Shown here: positions 33,590 to 45,700 of the stretch, in pieces
How the letters are laid out: each line of letters begins with the position of its first letter
How positions within the stretch are numbered: the stretch's first letter is position 1
NCBI GenBank assembly: GCA_033239125.1
Contig: BSWB01000004.1
Coordinates: forward strand, 82,240,501 to 82,304,500
Reading direction: 5' to 3'
Origin: Fagopyrum homotropicum
Taxonomy: Eukaryota; Streptophyta; Magnoliopsida; Caryophyllales; Polygonaceae
Length of the DNA: 64,000 nucleotides
Notes under the pieces: generated by a model
Seen by the model: the letters and a program-made list of their open reading frames with translations, nothing else
Database searches by the model: none
What the model was told of the DNA's origin: nothing
Position numbers and translations under genes: made by a program

Positions 33590-34902
33590 CTCTACTCGGT
33601 CCTGGAACTGATCCCTGAGTAGGAGGTGTATTTAGCACTCTCTATTTTCCCTGTGCTTGATTTTGAAGCAGTCTCTGCCCACCTCCTGCTGCACCTGCAG
33701 GGGAAGAACCCTATTGTGATGACGTCTTGCCTTGACGGTAAAACGTAGCCCTGTGTCCTGGCTTCCCACACGAGAAGCAAGTCAGTGGTGCTCTCGGGCA
33801 CTCAACCCTTATATCTCTATAGGCCCCGCAGTTGTAACATTGTCGGCCTCCCTCAATCGTCTGTGCAGACATTGGACCACTCGAGCGGCCCTAAGACTGA
33901 CCTCACCCATATCCAGACGCTCCTGCACCAGTCGGTCCTGTACACTGTCTCTTCTCAGACTGTCCCGTTTGAGAAGTCCTCCTCTTGCTAGCTCTCTCTC
34001 TCATAAGTAGAGGCCAAATCCTGGTAGTCTATCAAGGGCTCACAATGGAATCCCGCCATGTACAAACGTGTGCTCTCCCTCATACGATGGGAGAACAGAT
34101 ACACATGTTGGTCCTCAAATGGTCCAGCTGGACCCAACAATGCTAACTCAATCTGGAAGCGGTGAATAGCATCTGTAATGGGTACGTCCTCGAAACCCGC
34201 CTCCACGAAGTCTTGCATCTTCTCCCTCCTCAGTGAGGCAGGGCAGAACTGCTCCCTCAGAAAAGTCCTCATCTAGTCATAAAACATAACTCATGCTCGC
34301 ACTGTCCTCCACCACTGGTGTGCCAGGTCACGGAATAGAGACTGAACTAGCTCTATCCGTCTGTCCTCAGGACACCTAATAGACTCTAAAGCTGAGTCTA
34401 CGTGTCCAATTCATACCTCAGTCTGTAACCCAATCTCTCCTGAGAAGGGTGATTCTCCCTACTGATGAAAAGCCTTCAACCAGGTATCTGGTAAAAGCCC
34501 TTTGGTCTCCTCTACAACTCGAGCAACCTCGGCAGCACGTGCCGGCATAGCTGGCACCTGAGTGGCTGCATGGGATCCCTCAGATGATCCCTCATGCCCT
34601 GGTAGATCTGGGGCTCGTTTGCCTGCTTTGATGGCCTTCTCAAAATGTGTGAGGTACTCTCTTAACTCTTGTCCTCCCATGGAGATACGATCTGAGTCAT
34701 CAGACTGGGCTCGATGGGTTTGTTGTCTTTTGGATCCACCACTCCTCGTCGATGGGACGACACTCTCAAAAACATCCTCAAAAGCCTCCTCCACCACAGG
34801 TGGATTAGTAGCGGGAGTTGGTCCTTGTCCTAACCCTCCTGGAGGAAGAGGTGGTCTACCTCTACCTTTGCCTACAACAGTAGTAGCTCTAGTCTGAGCC
34901 AT
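33590..34902 (-). pseudogene. gag with CCHC knuckle (E1), broken
   Basis: The start is at 34902 (MAQTRATTVVGKGRGRPPLP), matching the starts in E2 and E3. The first segment ends in a stop at 34459, and the capsid segment continues at 34272-33988 (SLRREKMQDFVEAGFEDVP). A zinc knuckle near 33740-33790 reads CFSCGKPGHRATFY; the fourth ligand, normally Cys, is Tyr. The knuckle would bind element RNA. Confidence 0.82.
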
Positions 34903-35010
34903 ATGCGGGGTATGCACACCTAACGTATAAGGCTCTATATAGGCCATATATATAGATACATATATAATACTTAATACTTTACATGCATACACATCAACAC
35001 ATAGAAGATA

Positions 35011-35043
<33 letters not shown>

Positions 35044-35225
35044 TGGCGAGATCCTCAGAAGGGTGACAACTTCTGTACACACTATCCCAAAACACCTGTA
35101 CTCGCTTTAAAACAAAAACATTTTCAAAAGTCAGACCCCTTTCGGGTTCTGTTTATTTATCCACTCTACCTTTATTGCAGATAGTAAGTGTCATTGTTGT
35201 CAACTTAAGGCTCTAATACCAACTC
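34903..35225 (-). promoter_or_regulatory. Leader of E1 with TA repeat and primer site
   Basis: A (TA)15 run lies at 35013-35042. The primer site reads TTGGTATTAGAGCC on the minus strand (about 35208-35221), Met-tRNA type, four bases from the LTR edge at 35226. Confidence 0.78.
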
Positions 35226-36170
35226 TGTAACACCCCGAATCCACAGGACTTGGAGTGCCACATTGCGCTAGGATCTCACAATGGATCCTGACCCTAGCTT
35301 GACATTAAGTTCATTGTATCTTACAACAAGGCACATGTAGATTAAAACCAAATACATAAAACTAAATAAGATGCATCAAAAGGGTTTACAACAACAAATT
35401 CGAGTACAAAACAACATCCATAAACATCACATACAAAAGATCCCATATCCCACGCAACCCTAATGTACAGAAGTCCTCGGCTCGTCATCCCATTTAGCTC
35501 ACTCTGCAGTCTTCCTAACCTACAGATCATCTACAACACAGTATACACCGTTAGCTATAGCAATGAATAAGCATGAAGGTAATAGCACAGACATACATCC
35601 ACATCTCATACATGCAATGCCACAAACATTCATTTATTATCTTTTAGTTACGTTATTACATTACTAATTCAACTTATTTTGTAACACGAGGAGCCTCAAG
35701 AACTGCGTCCCATCCAACGTAACACAGGGGTTTTGCATGGGGTGATCGTCACTCGTCCCCCCTGTGAGATCATCTTCAGGGCACCTCCTCCTACCCGCAA
35801 GCGGAGGCAAGTTGTCACGACCCGTTATAATACACTTGGGCCATTTAAAAGTAATAAATGGTCATCCTAGTCTGGTTTAGGTTATAAATGCACAATCATA
35901 TGAACACACATAACAATCACAATCACACAAACCCACAACTGAATGCTAAGTAAGTTCTACAGACTTACCTGTAATACTCGTAACCAATACCATGTCACAA
36001 CTTCCCCTTGGCGAAGTAATCGCGCCTACAATAGCAAGGCACACATCATCACATACTGCAAGGGTTAGGAGACTCGTCTCCATAACCATAACCAACCTAA
36101 AACCTAAATCTAAGCCTATAGATCATAACATGCTCAAAAATGCCTATGGCATATCCTAAACACACTAGTC
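35226..36170 (-). repeat. Partial 5' LTR of E1 (copy a)
   Basis: The plus strand starts TGTAACACCCCGAATCC next to the primer site. About 945 bp of U5/R sequence is kept. It ends near CCTAAACACACTAG, where a piece of the same family in the opposite direction begins. Confidence 0.8.
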
Positions 36171-37230
36171 CCCCCCCTACGCCTCTACAGCGCCCCTGTG
36201 TCTCTTGCTTCCGTTGGTGCTTGTCCAAGACATACCTAGTTGGTATGTTTCCTTCTTTCCTTTTCTTTGGCCTTGGCTTTAGATATAGCTAGGCTAGTAT
36301 GGTTAAGGATAAGCTTGATGAGGTATATGTTGGGTATGTGCCTTAGGAACTTGTATGTATGAGGTGTAGGAGATGCGTCTTCTAACCTTTGCAGCGTTTG
36401 ATATTGTGTGTGTCTTGCTTATGTAGGCGTTGATCGTTTCCTCGAGGGGAAATTGTGATGTGGTACAAGTTTACGAGATTTCAGGTAAGTCCGTAGGACT
36501 TACTTAGTGAGCAGTTGTGGATTAGAGTGGTTGTGATGGTTGTGTGTGTTCTCATATGATTGTTGCATGTATAACCTAAACCGGATTAGGATGACTACTT
36601 CATTACCTTATATGGCCCAAGTGTATTATAACCGGGCGGCGACTGCCTGCCAAAGCTCGTCGAGAGTGGAGAAGGTACTCGGAATCCAGTAGCTCAGGGA
36701 GGACGTAGGTCCTCACGCAAACCCTGAGTTAAAGAGGAAAGAGGCATGGTTCTTTAGGCTTCTCGTGTCACAAAAGAAGTTAAATTAGTAATGAAATAAC
36801 ATAATTAAAGATAATAAACAGTTGTGTATGTGGCATTGCATATTGTGATGTGTTTATGTGTGTATGTGCTATTACTTCATTATTTTCCTTTCTGTTAGCT
36901 AACGGTTTATACCGTGTTGTAGTTGATCTGCTAGATAAGAAGACTGCAGATTTAGCCAGATAGGTGATCAGCCGAGGGCTTCCGTACACTAGGGTGTTCA
37001 TGGGATATGGGATATTTTGTACGTGGATGTTATGGTTTGCCGTTTTGTACTCGGTTGTGATGTTGTAAACCTTTTGACATCTATATATTTTACAGTTTTA
37101 TGTATTTAGTTTTAATCTATGTGTGCCTTGTTGTAAGATCCAGTGAACTTATTGTCAGGCTAGAGTTAGGATCCACTGTTAGATCCTAGCCCTTGTGGCG
37201 CCCCGAGTCCCGCAGATTCAGGGTGTTACA
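36171..37230 (+). repeat. Chromovirus LTR piece in + orientation (copy b)
   Basis: It reads as the reverse complement of copy a with clear sequence divergence, and ends with the true LTR terminus CAGGGTGTTACA at 37230. Copies a and b therefore form a divergent inverted pair about 2 kb long. The U3 start is missing; the piece begins with a C run and CGCCTCTACAGCGCC. Confidence 0.75.
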
Positions 37231-38188
37231 GGAGATTCCACATCCTAAACCTTATAACCATCCTCAGCTCACAACTCGAATCCAAACCTCAAGATCACAT
37301 CACATCTCACAAATGCCTAAGGCATTACCTCGAACACATACTAAACCTCAAATCCATAACCGGCATAACCAACATCATGACATCCTCAAGTCACTCTCAT
37401 ACCTAGCATGCCTCTAAGGCACTCATACTAGGAAAGGAAAGGATCCATACCACCCTAGGTAGGTCCTACAGAAGACGAACCTGCGTGACAGGAAGGTGTT
37501 GGGGCGAAGCAGGCAGAAGGCGCAGGGGCGGCTGTTTGTGCAGAAGGTACTCTCCGACTTGTCTTCGATCCTTCACTTTCTCTTCTTCACCTCTTCATCA
37601 TTCAACAACCAACCATACACATACATATACATATATTCATCAATATATGTATAGGAAGATCAATCTTGTGAAACCCTAAGCTAAAGAAGAAGGAAAGAAG
37701 AAGGAAGAAAGAAAGAAGAAGAAGAGAAGAACTCACCACATCTGGAACATAACAGAGGAAAAGATCCACACCAAACACACTCAGCTGGCTTCCTCAATAG
37801 CACAACAACAAAACCTCATCAACATCCAAGCTCAAGCTTAACCAACTTCCAACAAGATCAAAGAAGATCTGAGGAAGAGAAAGAGAGAAAGAACAACAGG
37901 AGGAGAAGAAGGCTGGAGAAGGTGAAGAAACCCTCACCCATAAGCAAAGGGAAGCTTATATAGGAAGCTAAGGGTAAAACACGGTTCAAGAGTCAACAAA
38001 GACGGCTGCAGCCACAGAAGACCACCGGGGCGGACCCAGTGAGGCGAAGGGGTGGCTTACAGATGGCACAAGGGCGGTCCACAAATCTGCAGGGGCGGCT
38101 CATCCCTGGCTCAAAACAAGCTCAGCACATGCGTCTCAGCTGAGCTGCAGGTGCGGGATCCCTAAAAGACTAAGGCTCTTACATCACA
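37231..38188 (-). repeat. Partial 3' LTR of E2 (copy c)
   Basis: It matches 54225-55264 (the 5' LTR of E2) closely, from GGAGATTCCAC to GACTAAGGCTCTT, and ends ACATCACA at 38188 before the purine tract. The U5 part is missing at the junction with copy b. GC words lie at 37500-37540 and 38020-38150, on either side of CTTATATAGG (about 37956-37965), which is a TATA box on the minus strand. Confidence 0.8.
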
Positions 38189-38222
38189 CTCCTATACAAA
38201 TTGGTTTCGTCCCGAAACTTGC
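38189..38222 (-). promoter_or_regulatory. Polypurine tract and palindrome of E2
   Basis: The minus strand reads CAAGTTTCGGGACGAAACC, then TTTGTATAGGAG, directly before the LTR start. The purine tract is weaker than in E1 (TATAGGAG against TTTAGGGGAG). Confidence 0.72.
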
Positions 38223-38335
38223 ATTATCCCAAATCCTCTCGGACCCATATGTCGAGGTATACTCATACTCTCTATCGGAGGTATCACATATCCGCTCATA
38301 AGATCACAACCTATAACATTATATGACCTCAAGCA

Positions 38336-38600
38336 AAACATGGAGGATCATCACTCCAGCAACACCATAACACTACAAAATAAGGCATAGAGGTAAACCA
38401 TCTCTAGCCAACCAATAACCACATCACAATGGCATGGAGGAAAACCATCTCCAGCCAAACCGCACTCATATCGCAACGGTTTGGAGGAAAACCATCTCCA
38501 CTCAAATTATGTCCATAACAATAGCATGGAGGAATAACCATCTGCAACTAATCCTAATCATATCACCATAGCATGGACGAAAGAACCATTTCCAGCTATA
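38336..38600 (-). repeat. Phased six-unit hairpin array in E2
   Basis: Units start at 38341, 38388, 38435, 38482, 38527 and 38574 (47, 47, 47, 45, 47 bp apart). TGGAG...CTCCA pairs occur in units 1, 3 and 4. Unit 2 has TAGAG...CTCTA, the same compensated pair as unit 2 of E1. Units 5 and 6 each carry a mismatch. It lies between the pol stop at 38713 and the purine tract, as in E1. Confidence 0.82.
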
Positions 38601-38712
38601 ATACAACTCGCGCTAGCAAACAATTTCTAATAAGATCGTATATACACATCATAGCTAGCACGAAAACACATCATATCACATAAGCACATAACATACACTC
38701 ACCAAAATAGCA

Positions 38713-40240
38713 CTAAGATCTACTCGTGAATCCTACAGGTACATCTATCTCAACATAGAACTGTGGATAGTTCCTCTGGATACTATCCTTGGTCTCCCAT
38801 GTGGCATCCTCAGGTCCTCGTCTCGACCACTGTATCCTCAACATAGGAATGTCTTTCGAATGCAGGCATCTCACACCTCGTTCTAGGAATGCAATTGGGT
38901 TCTCAACAAAAGTATAGTCCAGCTCAACCACTAAGTCATCATAACTGTCTCCATGTCTCGGATCTGGTATGTACTCCTAAAGTTGAGACACATGAAATAC
39001 AGGGTGAACACTCTCTAACCTCGGTGGCAAAGCCAACTTGTATGCTGCTCTCTTGACTCTATCTAGTATCTCAAAAGGATTGTCATATCGGGGACTCAAC
39101 TTCCCCTTAATGTCAAAGCTTATGACGCCGCGCGTTGGAGATACTTTCAGCCAGACAAGAGCTCTAACTCTGAACTCTAGAGTACGACGCTTCCTCTCTG
39201 CATACAACTTCTGACGACTCTGTGCAGCCAGCATCCTCCCTCTGATCAGCGCTACTCAAGCCCTGTCATCCTGAATCTGCTCTAGCGCTATACCACTGAC
39301 ACAGATAGGATCATCCCAACATAAAAATATACGACATATACGCCCATACAGTGCCTCATTTGGGGCCATCCCAATCCATACATGCCAGTTGTTGTTGTAT
39401 GAGAACTCAGCCAATGGGAGGTAATTTGACCATCGTTCTCCCTAATCCAACGCACAAGCTCGCAGCATATCCTCTAGTGTTTGAATGGTCCTCTCAAACT
39501 GACCATCTGTTTAAGGATGAAACGCAGTGGTGAAGTGCAAACTCGTCCCAAAAGCAGTTTGAATTTGCTGCCAGAACCTCGAGGTGAATTTTCCATATTG
39601 ATTTGAGACGATCTTCCTCGGTACACCATGGAGTCTCACTATCTGTCTAGTGAACTACTGAGCTAATCTGCTCACTGGCCACGTTTCCCTGATAGGGATG
39701 AAACATGCGGTCTTCGTCAGTCTGTCAACCACAACCTCAGATGGTATCAAAGCTCCTGCACGGTATCAATCCCGTCACAAAGTCCATGGAGATATCCTCC
39801 CACTTCCACTACGGTACTAGCAATGGATGAAGCTCACCACCAGGTCTGCAATGCTCTATCTTGACCTGCTGATAGGTTGCACACTGAGCGACAAATCTGG
39901 CTACATCAGGCTTCAACCCTCCCCACCAATATGATCGTCTCACATCTTGATACATCTTACTCGTACCTGGGTGTACGGAGTAAGATGTGGAGTGAGCCTG
40001 CTGCAAAATTCTCTATCTTAGATCCGCATCTGCGGGTTCACAATCGCGATCGCGGCGTCTCATCACTCCATCTGCTCCTATGGAGAATTGTGGGGCATCA
40101 CCATGAGACATTCTATCTCGTATCCTCATCAGCGTTGGGCAGGTCCCTTGCTTCTGTTGGATCTCACCGAACAGATCAAGTAGAGTCTCTAAAGTGCTCA
40201 ACTGGGCATCTTCATCAAGAAACTGGATGTCCATATCTAG
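38713..40240 (-). pseudogene. Integrase with chromodomain (E2), broken
   Basis: The chromodomain-bearing tail is open at 38931-38713 (ENPIAFLERGVRCLHSKDIPM, then EDATWETKDSIQRNYPQFY). The linker with FDIKGKLSPRYDNPFEILDRV lies at 39234-38977. The zinc region at 40006-39809 reads HPGTSKMYQDVR and CATYQQ; the last ligand Cys is Tyr. The core is degraded, with several stops between 39800 and 39240. Confidence 0.85.
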
Positions 40241-41840
40241 CCATGCTAGATCCCACTACAACTGAGGCTGAACTGTCAATCTCGCAATTGCCTACTCTCG
40301 AGGCGTCTTCCTTCTCAGGACATCGGCGACAACATTCGCCTTCCCTAGATGGTACGAAATCTCAAGGTCAAAATCCTTGATCAGCTCAAGCCATCTACGC
40401 TGGCGGTTATGCAATTCCCGCAACGTGAAAATATATTGTAGACTCTTATGGCCTGTGAAGATGTGACATGTAGCATCATACATGTAATATCTCTAGATCT
40501 TCAATGCATGAACTACTGCTGCCAACTCCAGATCATGAGTCGGGTAGTTCTCCTTATATGTCGTCAAATGTCTAGACACATGCAATCACTCTACCACGCT
40601 GCATCAGAACACATCCCAACCCTAGCTTGGATGCGTCACTGTAGACTACAAAGTCCTCTATTAACTCCGGTTGTGGTAAGATGGGAGCGGATGTCATACG
40701 TCTCTTCAACTCCTCAAAACTCTCAGTACACAGCTCGGACCATACAAACCGGATAGTCTTCCTCAACAGACTCGTAAGTTGACGGGCAATCACAAAAAAT
40801 CCCTCCACAAAGCATCGATAATAACCGGCTAAGCCAAGAAAGATGCACACTTCCTTGACGTTCGTCGGTGTCGTCCATGTTGCAACTGACTCTATCTTCG
40901 CCGGATCAACCTTGATCCCTTTGGCGGAGACAACATGACCCAGAAATGCTACCTCTGGCATCCAGAACTCGCACTTAGAGAACTTGGCATATAATTCTCT
41001 ATCCCTCAAAACTCGCAATATAGGCTTTAGGTGTCTTGCATGTTCCTCTCTACTACGAGAGTACACCAAGATATCATCTATGAAGACCACAGCAAACTGA
41101 TCTAGAAAGTCGATGAATATGCCATTCATAAACTCCAAAAAGACGGAGGGCGCATTTGTGAGCCCGAATGGCTTCACTACAAAATCATAGTGGCCATACC
41201 GAGTCCGAAATGCCGTCTTTTGCACATCTTGCTCTCTCACCTTCAATTGGTGATATTCCCAGCGCAAATCAATCTTGGAGAACACAGTCGCTCCCTAAAG
41301 TTGATCTCACAAGTCATCGATGCGTGGCAAAGGATACTTGTTCTTTATTATCACCTTCTTCAACTCTCTATAGTCAATGCACGGTCTCAATGATCCGTCC
41401 TTCTTCCGCACGAAGAGGATAGGTGCTCCCCACGGGGATACACTAGGGTGGATGAAGCTCTTTACAGCCAACTCCTCGAGTTGCTTCTGCAATTCTAACA
41501 ACTCAGTAGTCGTCATACGGTATGGGGCCTTCGAGATCGGTCTTGTACCAAGCTTCAGCTCAATACCGAAGTCCACATACCTCTGAGGCGGCAAATTGGA
41601 CGGCTCACCAAACACATCTGTAAACTCACAAACCACTGGGATGTCCTCTAGTGTAAGACTCTCACCCTCTTCATGGCATAACACCAGAAGGCCCCGCAAC
41701 CCTGTGCGATCAATCTCGCTGCACGTACTGCATTGATAACCATACTCGACTTTCCAAGGTCCCAACCTTGGAAAATCTTGATCTGACCCGACTCGGTAGA
41801 GACCGTCACGGTCCTCCAACCCATAGCCAACACAACATGA
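40241..41840 (-). pseudogene. Reverse transcriptase and RNase H (E2)
   Basis: The two longest parts are 41819-41307 (protease end and RT fingers, GSLRPCIDYRELKKV) and 41285-40572 (RT palm to RNase H start). They are separated by one stop near 41297. The catalytic FIDD box is at 41073-41084. FLGLAGYYRCFVEGF and YSDASKLGLGCVLMQ follow, then RNase H at 40483-40292 (IFTGHKSLQYIF, where the expected D of TDHKSL is G). It is less decayed than E1. Confidence 0.88.
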
Positions 41841-41948
41841 TGCCTATCCATCCTATCCATACCCAAAATGACTTCCTCATACACCAACGGCATGACAAAG
41901 AAGTCCACAACAAAATCGTGGTTTCCTAAATGTATAGGACAACCATGT
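41841..41948 (-). pseudogene. Protease C-terminal end (E2), cut by Athila-2
   Basis: MDFFVMPLVYEEVILGMDRMDRHHVV (41908-41831) corresponds to the protease tail of E1. The active-site part is absent: at 41948 the sequence passes into the Athila-2 3' LTR. The matching upstream segment is not found on the far side at 51917. Confidence 0.78.
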
Positions 41949-43060
41949 TGTTACGCTAAGAACGTGACACGCAAAAGATTTAAATTTATAACTCGATATA
42001 TTTCTCCTAACTCCTAGCGAACCCGCAGTGTACGGGACGTTTTGTAGTAGGGATAGTATTCCGAGGTCGAACACAAAGACTGAGGTGAGATTGAATCGAT
42101 TAGTGACTAAGGATAGTGTTGATCTAGGCTAAGAAAAGAGAAAGAAACAAATAAATGAAAATCTCAATATTTTTGGGTTTGGTTTTGTGTGGTGATCAAT
42201 CAAGAATCACAACGATATAAGAATGCAAAACAAACTAACAATCTAGCAAATAGACACAACATGCATCATCACAATCAAAATCATCAAGCATAAAATCATG
42301 GAATCCATGTCAAGAGGGTGAAATGAAAGATGGATTAAGCAAATGAAACAAGTAAAACAAGCTAAATCAAGGTTCAAGAAGGACTTACAACCCTTCAAAA
42401 GAAGGTTCAAATCGTTTCTTACAAACCCTTGAAAAACATTTCACAAAGCTCACTCAAAAATCACTAAAAAAGACTATGGAACTATGAACTAGTGTGCTTC
42501 TTCTTCTTCTCCAATGGTAGCTCCAATCCAATCTTCCAATGAGATAATATTGTTATTGAGAGTGTGGGAGAGAATGGAAGTCAGGGGTCTGTCCCTAACA
42601 ACCTTGCAGGACCACCTTTTATCCTCCAATTTTGCAAGAGTCGGCCATGAAGATCGTGGGACAGCTGTCACAACTGTCTGGGGAAAACCACGGCCCATTT
42701 CCACGCCCGTGGAAGTCCCAGTGATCGTGGTTTTGGTGCCTCAGCTTGTTTTGGATCATCAAGCCTCAATTTGGTGCATGGCATGCACCAACAAGGTCCC
42801 ATGTGTCCCCCTTAGCTCCTAGCTTGCTTCCCAATGAGTCCGAAGGTGTGTCATCCCGAGGAACGATCCTCAAATGTATCGATTAAGCTCCTAAAGCTCC
42901 CAAAATACCTACAAAGCATGCAAAAGTCCGTGTGGACGTCTATCTCGACAAAATACATGAATTGAGTGCAAATCGTTACGAACTAGTGCAAACCATGCAT
43001 GAATGAGTGGAAAAACTATCTAAATAAGTGCCTAAACCTAAGTCATAAATCGTGTTATCA
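41949..43060 (-). repeat. 3' LTR of Athila-2, with internal deletion
   Basis: The plus strand runs TGTTACGCTAAG to CGTGTTATCA. It matches the 5' LTR (50615-51896) but lacks about 715 bp found there (about 50920-51637); the deletion point is near 42252. It keeps the U3 part that the 5' copy lost, with CCACGCCCGTGG at 42701-42712 and related words. A full LTR would be about 1.8 kb. Confidence 0.9.
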
Positions 43061-44728
43061 AAAATACCCCATGCTTAAGGTTTGCTCGTCCCCGAGCAAG
43101 TCCCCAACTATAGACTAAGAGATGACATGATTTATGCATGCAGAAAAACAGCAAAATCTTTTTGGAGTTGTGCTTCTAATATTGGATCACCTTCATAGTC
43201 ATGTTTCATGGCAATGGACAAGCATCATGCATCAAATAAATGAAAGCACGGAAAGACAATTGTACTTAACTCGAAGGCATGCATGAAATGTAAAAACGAA
43301 GAAGTCAAGATGATCATGAGCATATCCAATCTAGATCACTAAGTCTTACACACATGCAAATAGGTCACAAGGGCTTGTGAAATAAAAGGCCAAGAAACGT
43401 TGTGATTAGGTGGGAATTTTTAAGGTCATGTGATGCTAATCCGGGAATGGAACTAACTTCAAAACTTCACATTTTTTATCAACTTCCCACAAGTGTATAT
43501 TTTCTCCATCTTTTCTTTTTTTCTTTTCTTTTTCTTTCTTTCACTTATTTTTGAGACAATGGCATTGGTGTACAAAAGCCGAAACCTTGGTGATTAGCCG
43601 TTCTCGGGCTTTTTTATTTTTCGAGTTGCATCCACACCGGGCACACATACCAAAGCTCGTTAGGACTATCGGTTTATTTGACTTTGGCAAGGCACAAACA
43701 CCCGATTATGTGAATGGTGCCGAGTTACTCGTCATTTAAACCAACGTCCCCAAACCTTTTTTTTTCTACACTTTTCACAACAAATTCAGCACTTCATTCA
43801 TAACATTCATCCATCAACAACTTCACCCCACACTTGCTTTTCACACACTCAACACACTAACATGCTCCTATTCCCGGATGGGTCAAAAGAGGTCAAATTT
43901 ATATCAATTGAGGTGCTCAAACAACATGATCAAGACGAGAAGTAGAGAAAGATAAATTGCCTTAATCACTCCTAGGTGATGTGCAAGAACTAGCATGTAA
44001 TTTCGACTTTCAATCCTCAATCCAATCAAGGCAAACATCATGATCACAATCCATACATGAGATTTAAGATAAGTAGTTCAAGTCCACATATGCATTCATC
44101 AATTCAACACATAAGGCCATCCATAGCCAATCCACACAACAATCTCATCATAAGGGTCATTCCCAAGCTTAGAAGCACTAAAATTTATTAAAATTTTCTG
44201 ATTTTTTTGGAATTTTCGAAATGAGTATGTACAATGCAAGACATAATGAAGCATGTGACTAAAAGAAACTACCCTAGATGCTAATCATGCAAACCCCACC
44301 ATATACTTAGAAACACATTGTCCCCAATGTGGTATTCAAGTAAAGAAGAGTGAAAGAGGGTTCTCACAATGTAAAAATGGTTTGCTTTGGTATTTGGGAT
44401 TACTCAAGTGGAGTGATGTTGGATGATCCTATCAACGATGGTAGAGAGCTCAAAGTGTTCGTTATGGCGTCGGGATCCGCGCTAGGTGCCGCTAGCCATC
44501 CAAGTCCCGCGTCCGCTCCACCCATAATTGATGAGGGACTCATCATCATCATCCACATGCCATGCAAGGCTTCCATGCTACTTAAACTCTAGCACAGAAA
44601 CTCCAAACACACAAAAACAAAAAAATAAAAAACAAAACAAAAACGAAAAGGGAAAGATGTCTACCAATGGGTTGCCTCCCACAAAGCGCTTCTTTAAGGT
44701 CATTAGCTTGACCAAATTCGGGGGCGTT
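43061..44728 (-). other. Post-pol spacer and purine tract of Athila-2
   Basis: No gene is visible. The purine tract (minus strand AAGCATGGGGTATTTT) lies at 43061-43076. The spacer is colinear with the reverse complement of 26793-27898 for its LTR-proximal 1.1 kb. A CT-rich run lies near 43505-43550. The part next to pol (about 44640-44710) has the typical GGGAGGCAACCCA motif of Athila elements on the minus strand. Confidence 0.75.
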
Positions 44729-45700
44729 CTACTCAAAGTGAAGTGGGGCAATCATATCCACCGGAGCTCCCGGGATATACTTCTTCAACCGATGTCCATT
44801 CACCTTAAAATCTCCACAATGCTCCCTTCCTATCTCAACCGCTCCATGGGGAAAGATCTTCTTCACCACATAAGGACCCATCCATCTTGACTTTAGCTTT
44901 CCGGGGAAGAGCCGCAGCCTCGAGTTGAAAAGAAGGACCAAGTCTCCTTCACTCAACTCTTTCGGGATGAGACGCTTGTCATGCCAACGTTTAGTCCTTT
45001 CCTTGTAGATCCGGGCGTTTTCATAGGCATCCAACCGGATCTCCTCAAGAGCGTTCATATCAAGCAACCTCTTCTCTCCGGCCTCCTTGAGATCAAAATT
45101 CAACCACCTTATAGCCCAATACGCTCTATGCTCCATCTCTACCGGAAGGTGGCAAGACTTGCCATAGACTAGCTTGTACGGAGTGGTGCCAATCGGTGTC
45201 TTGAAAGTGGTTCTATAAGCCCACAAGGCGTCATCGAGCTTCATTGTCCAATCCTTTCTCGTCCTAGAAACCGTCTTCTCGAGGATTCCCTTTATCTCCC
45301 GGTTGGAGATCTCCACTTGACCACTAGTTTGGGGATGGTAAGGTGTTGCCACCTTATGAGCACCCCATACTTAGCCAAAAGTGTCCCGAAGTTCCTATTA
45401 GTAAAATGCTTCCCTCCATCACTTACGATCACCCTTGGTGTTCCAAACCTAGGGAAGATCACTCGGTTGAAGAACCGCACCACAACTTTGGAATCATTTA
45501 TGGGAGAGGCGATTGCCTCCACCCATCTCGAAACATAGTCCACCGCCAATAGGATGTAGAGGTTGCCACAAGAAGAGGGGAATGGTCCCATGAAGTCCAC
45601 ACCCCACACATCAAATATATCCACTTCTTGTATGTTGTTCAAGGGCATCTCATTCCTCCTTGAGATGTTGCCCGTCCTTTGGCAAGCATCACAAGCTCCA
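44729..45700 (-). pseudogene. Athila-2 integrase (one frameshift in the core)
   Basis: 45648-45352 carries the catalytic core start WGVDFMGPFPSSCGN and the second Asp in IVSDGGKHF. A frame change near 45350 leads to 45352-44729, with TPYHPQTSGQVEISNREIK (catalytic Glu) and the C-terminal KLKSRWMGPYVVKKIFPHG. All three catalytic residues are present. The zinc region lies just upstream (about 45700-45800). The natural stop is at 44729-44731. Confidence 0.88.

Larger units (their letters stand above)
29287..36170 (-). mobile_element. Chromovirus E1 (Tekay/Del-like Ty3/gypsy with chromodomain)
   Basis: Reading leftward: a partial 5' LTR (36170-35226), primer site, leader, gag, protease, RT, RNase H, integrase with a C-terminal chromodomain, a hairpin array, purine tract and a truncated 3' LTR. 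The gag-pol order with integrase last and a chromodomain marks a plant chromovirus. All domains are present but broken by stops and shifts. Confidence 0.9.

Noticed and set aside
44350..44890. Plus-strand frames of 80 and 120 codons
   Set aside because: They are antisense to the Athila-2 integrase end and spacer and have no recognisable domain.
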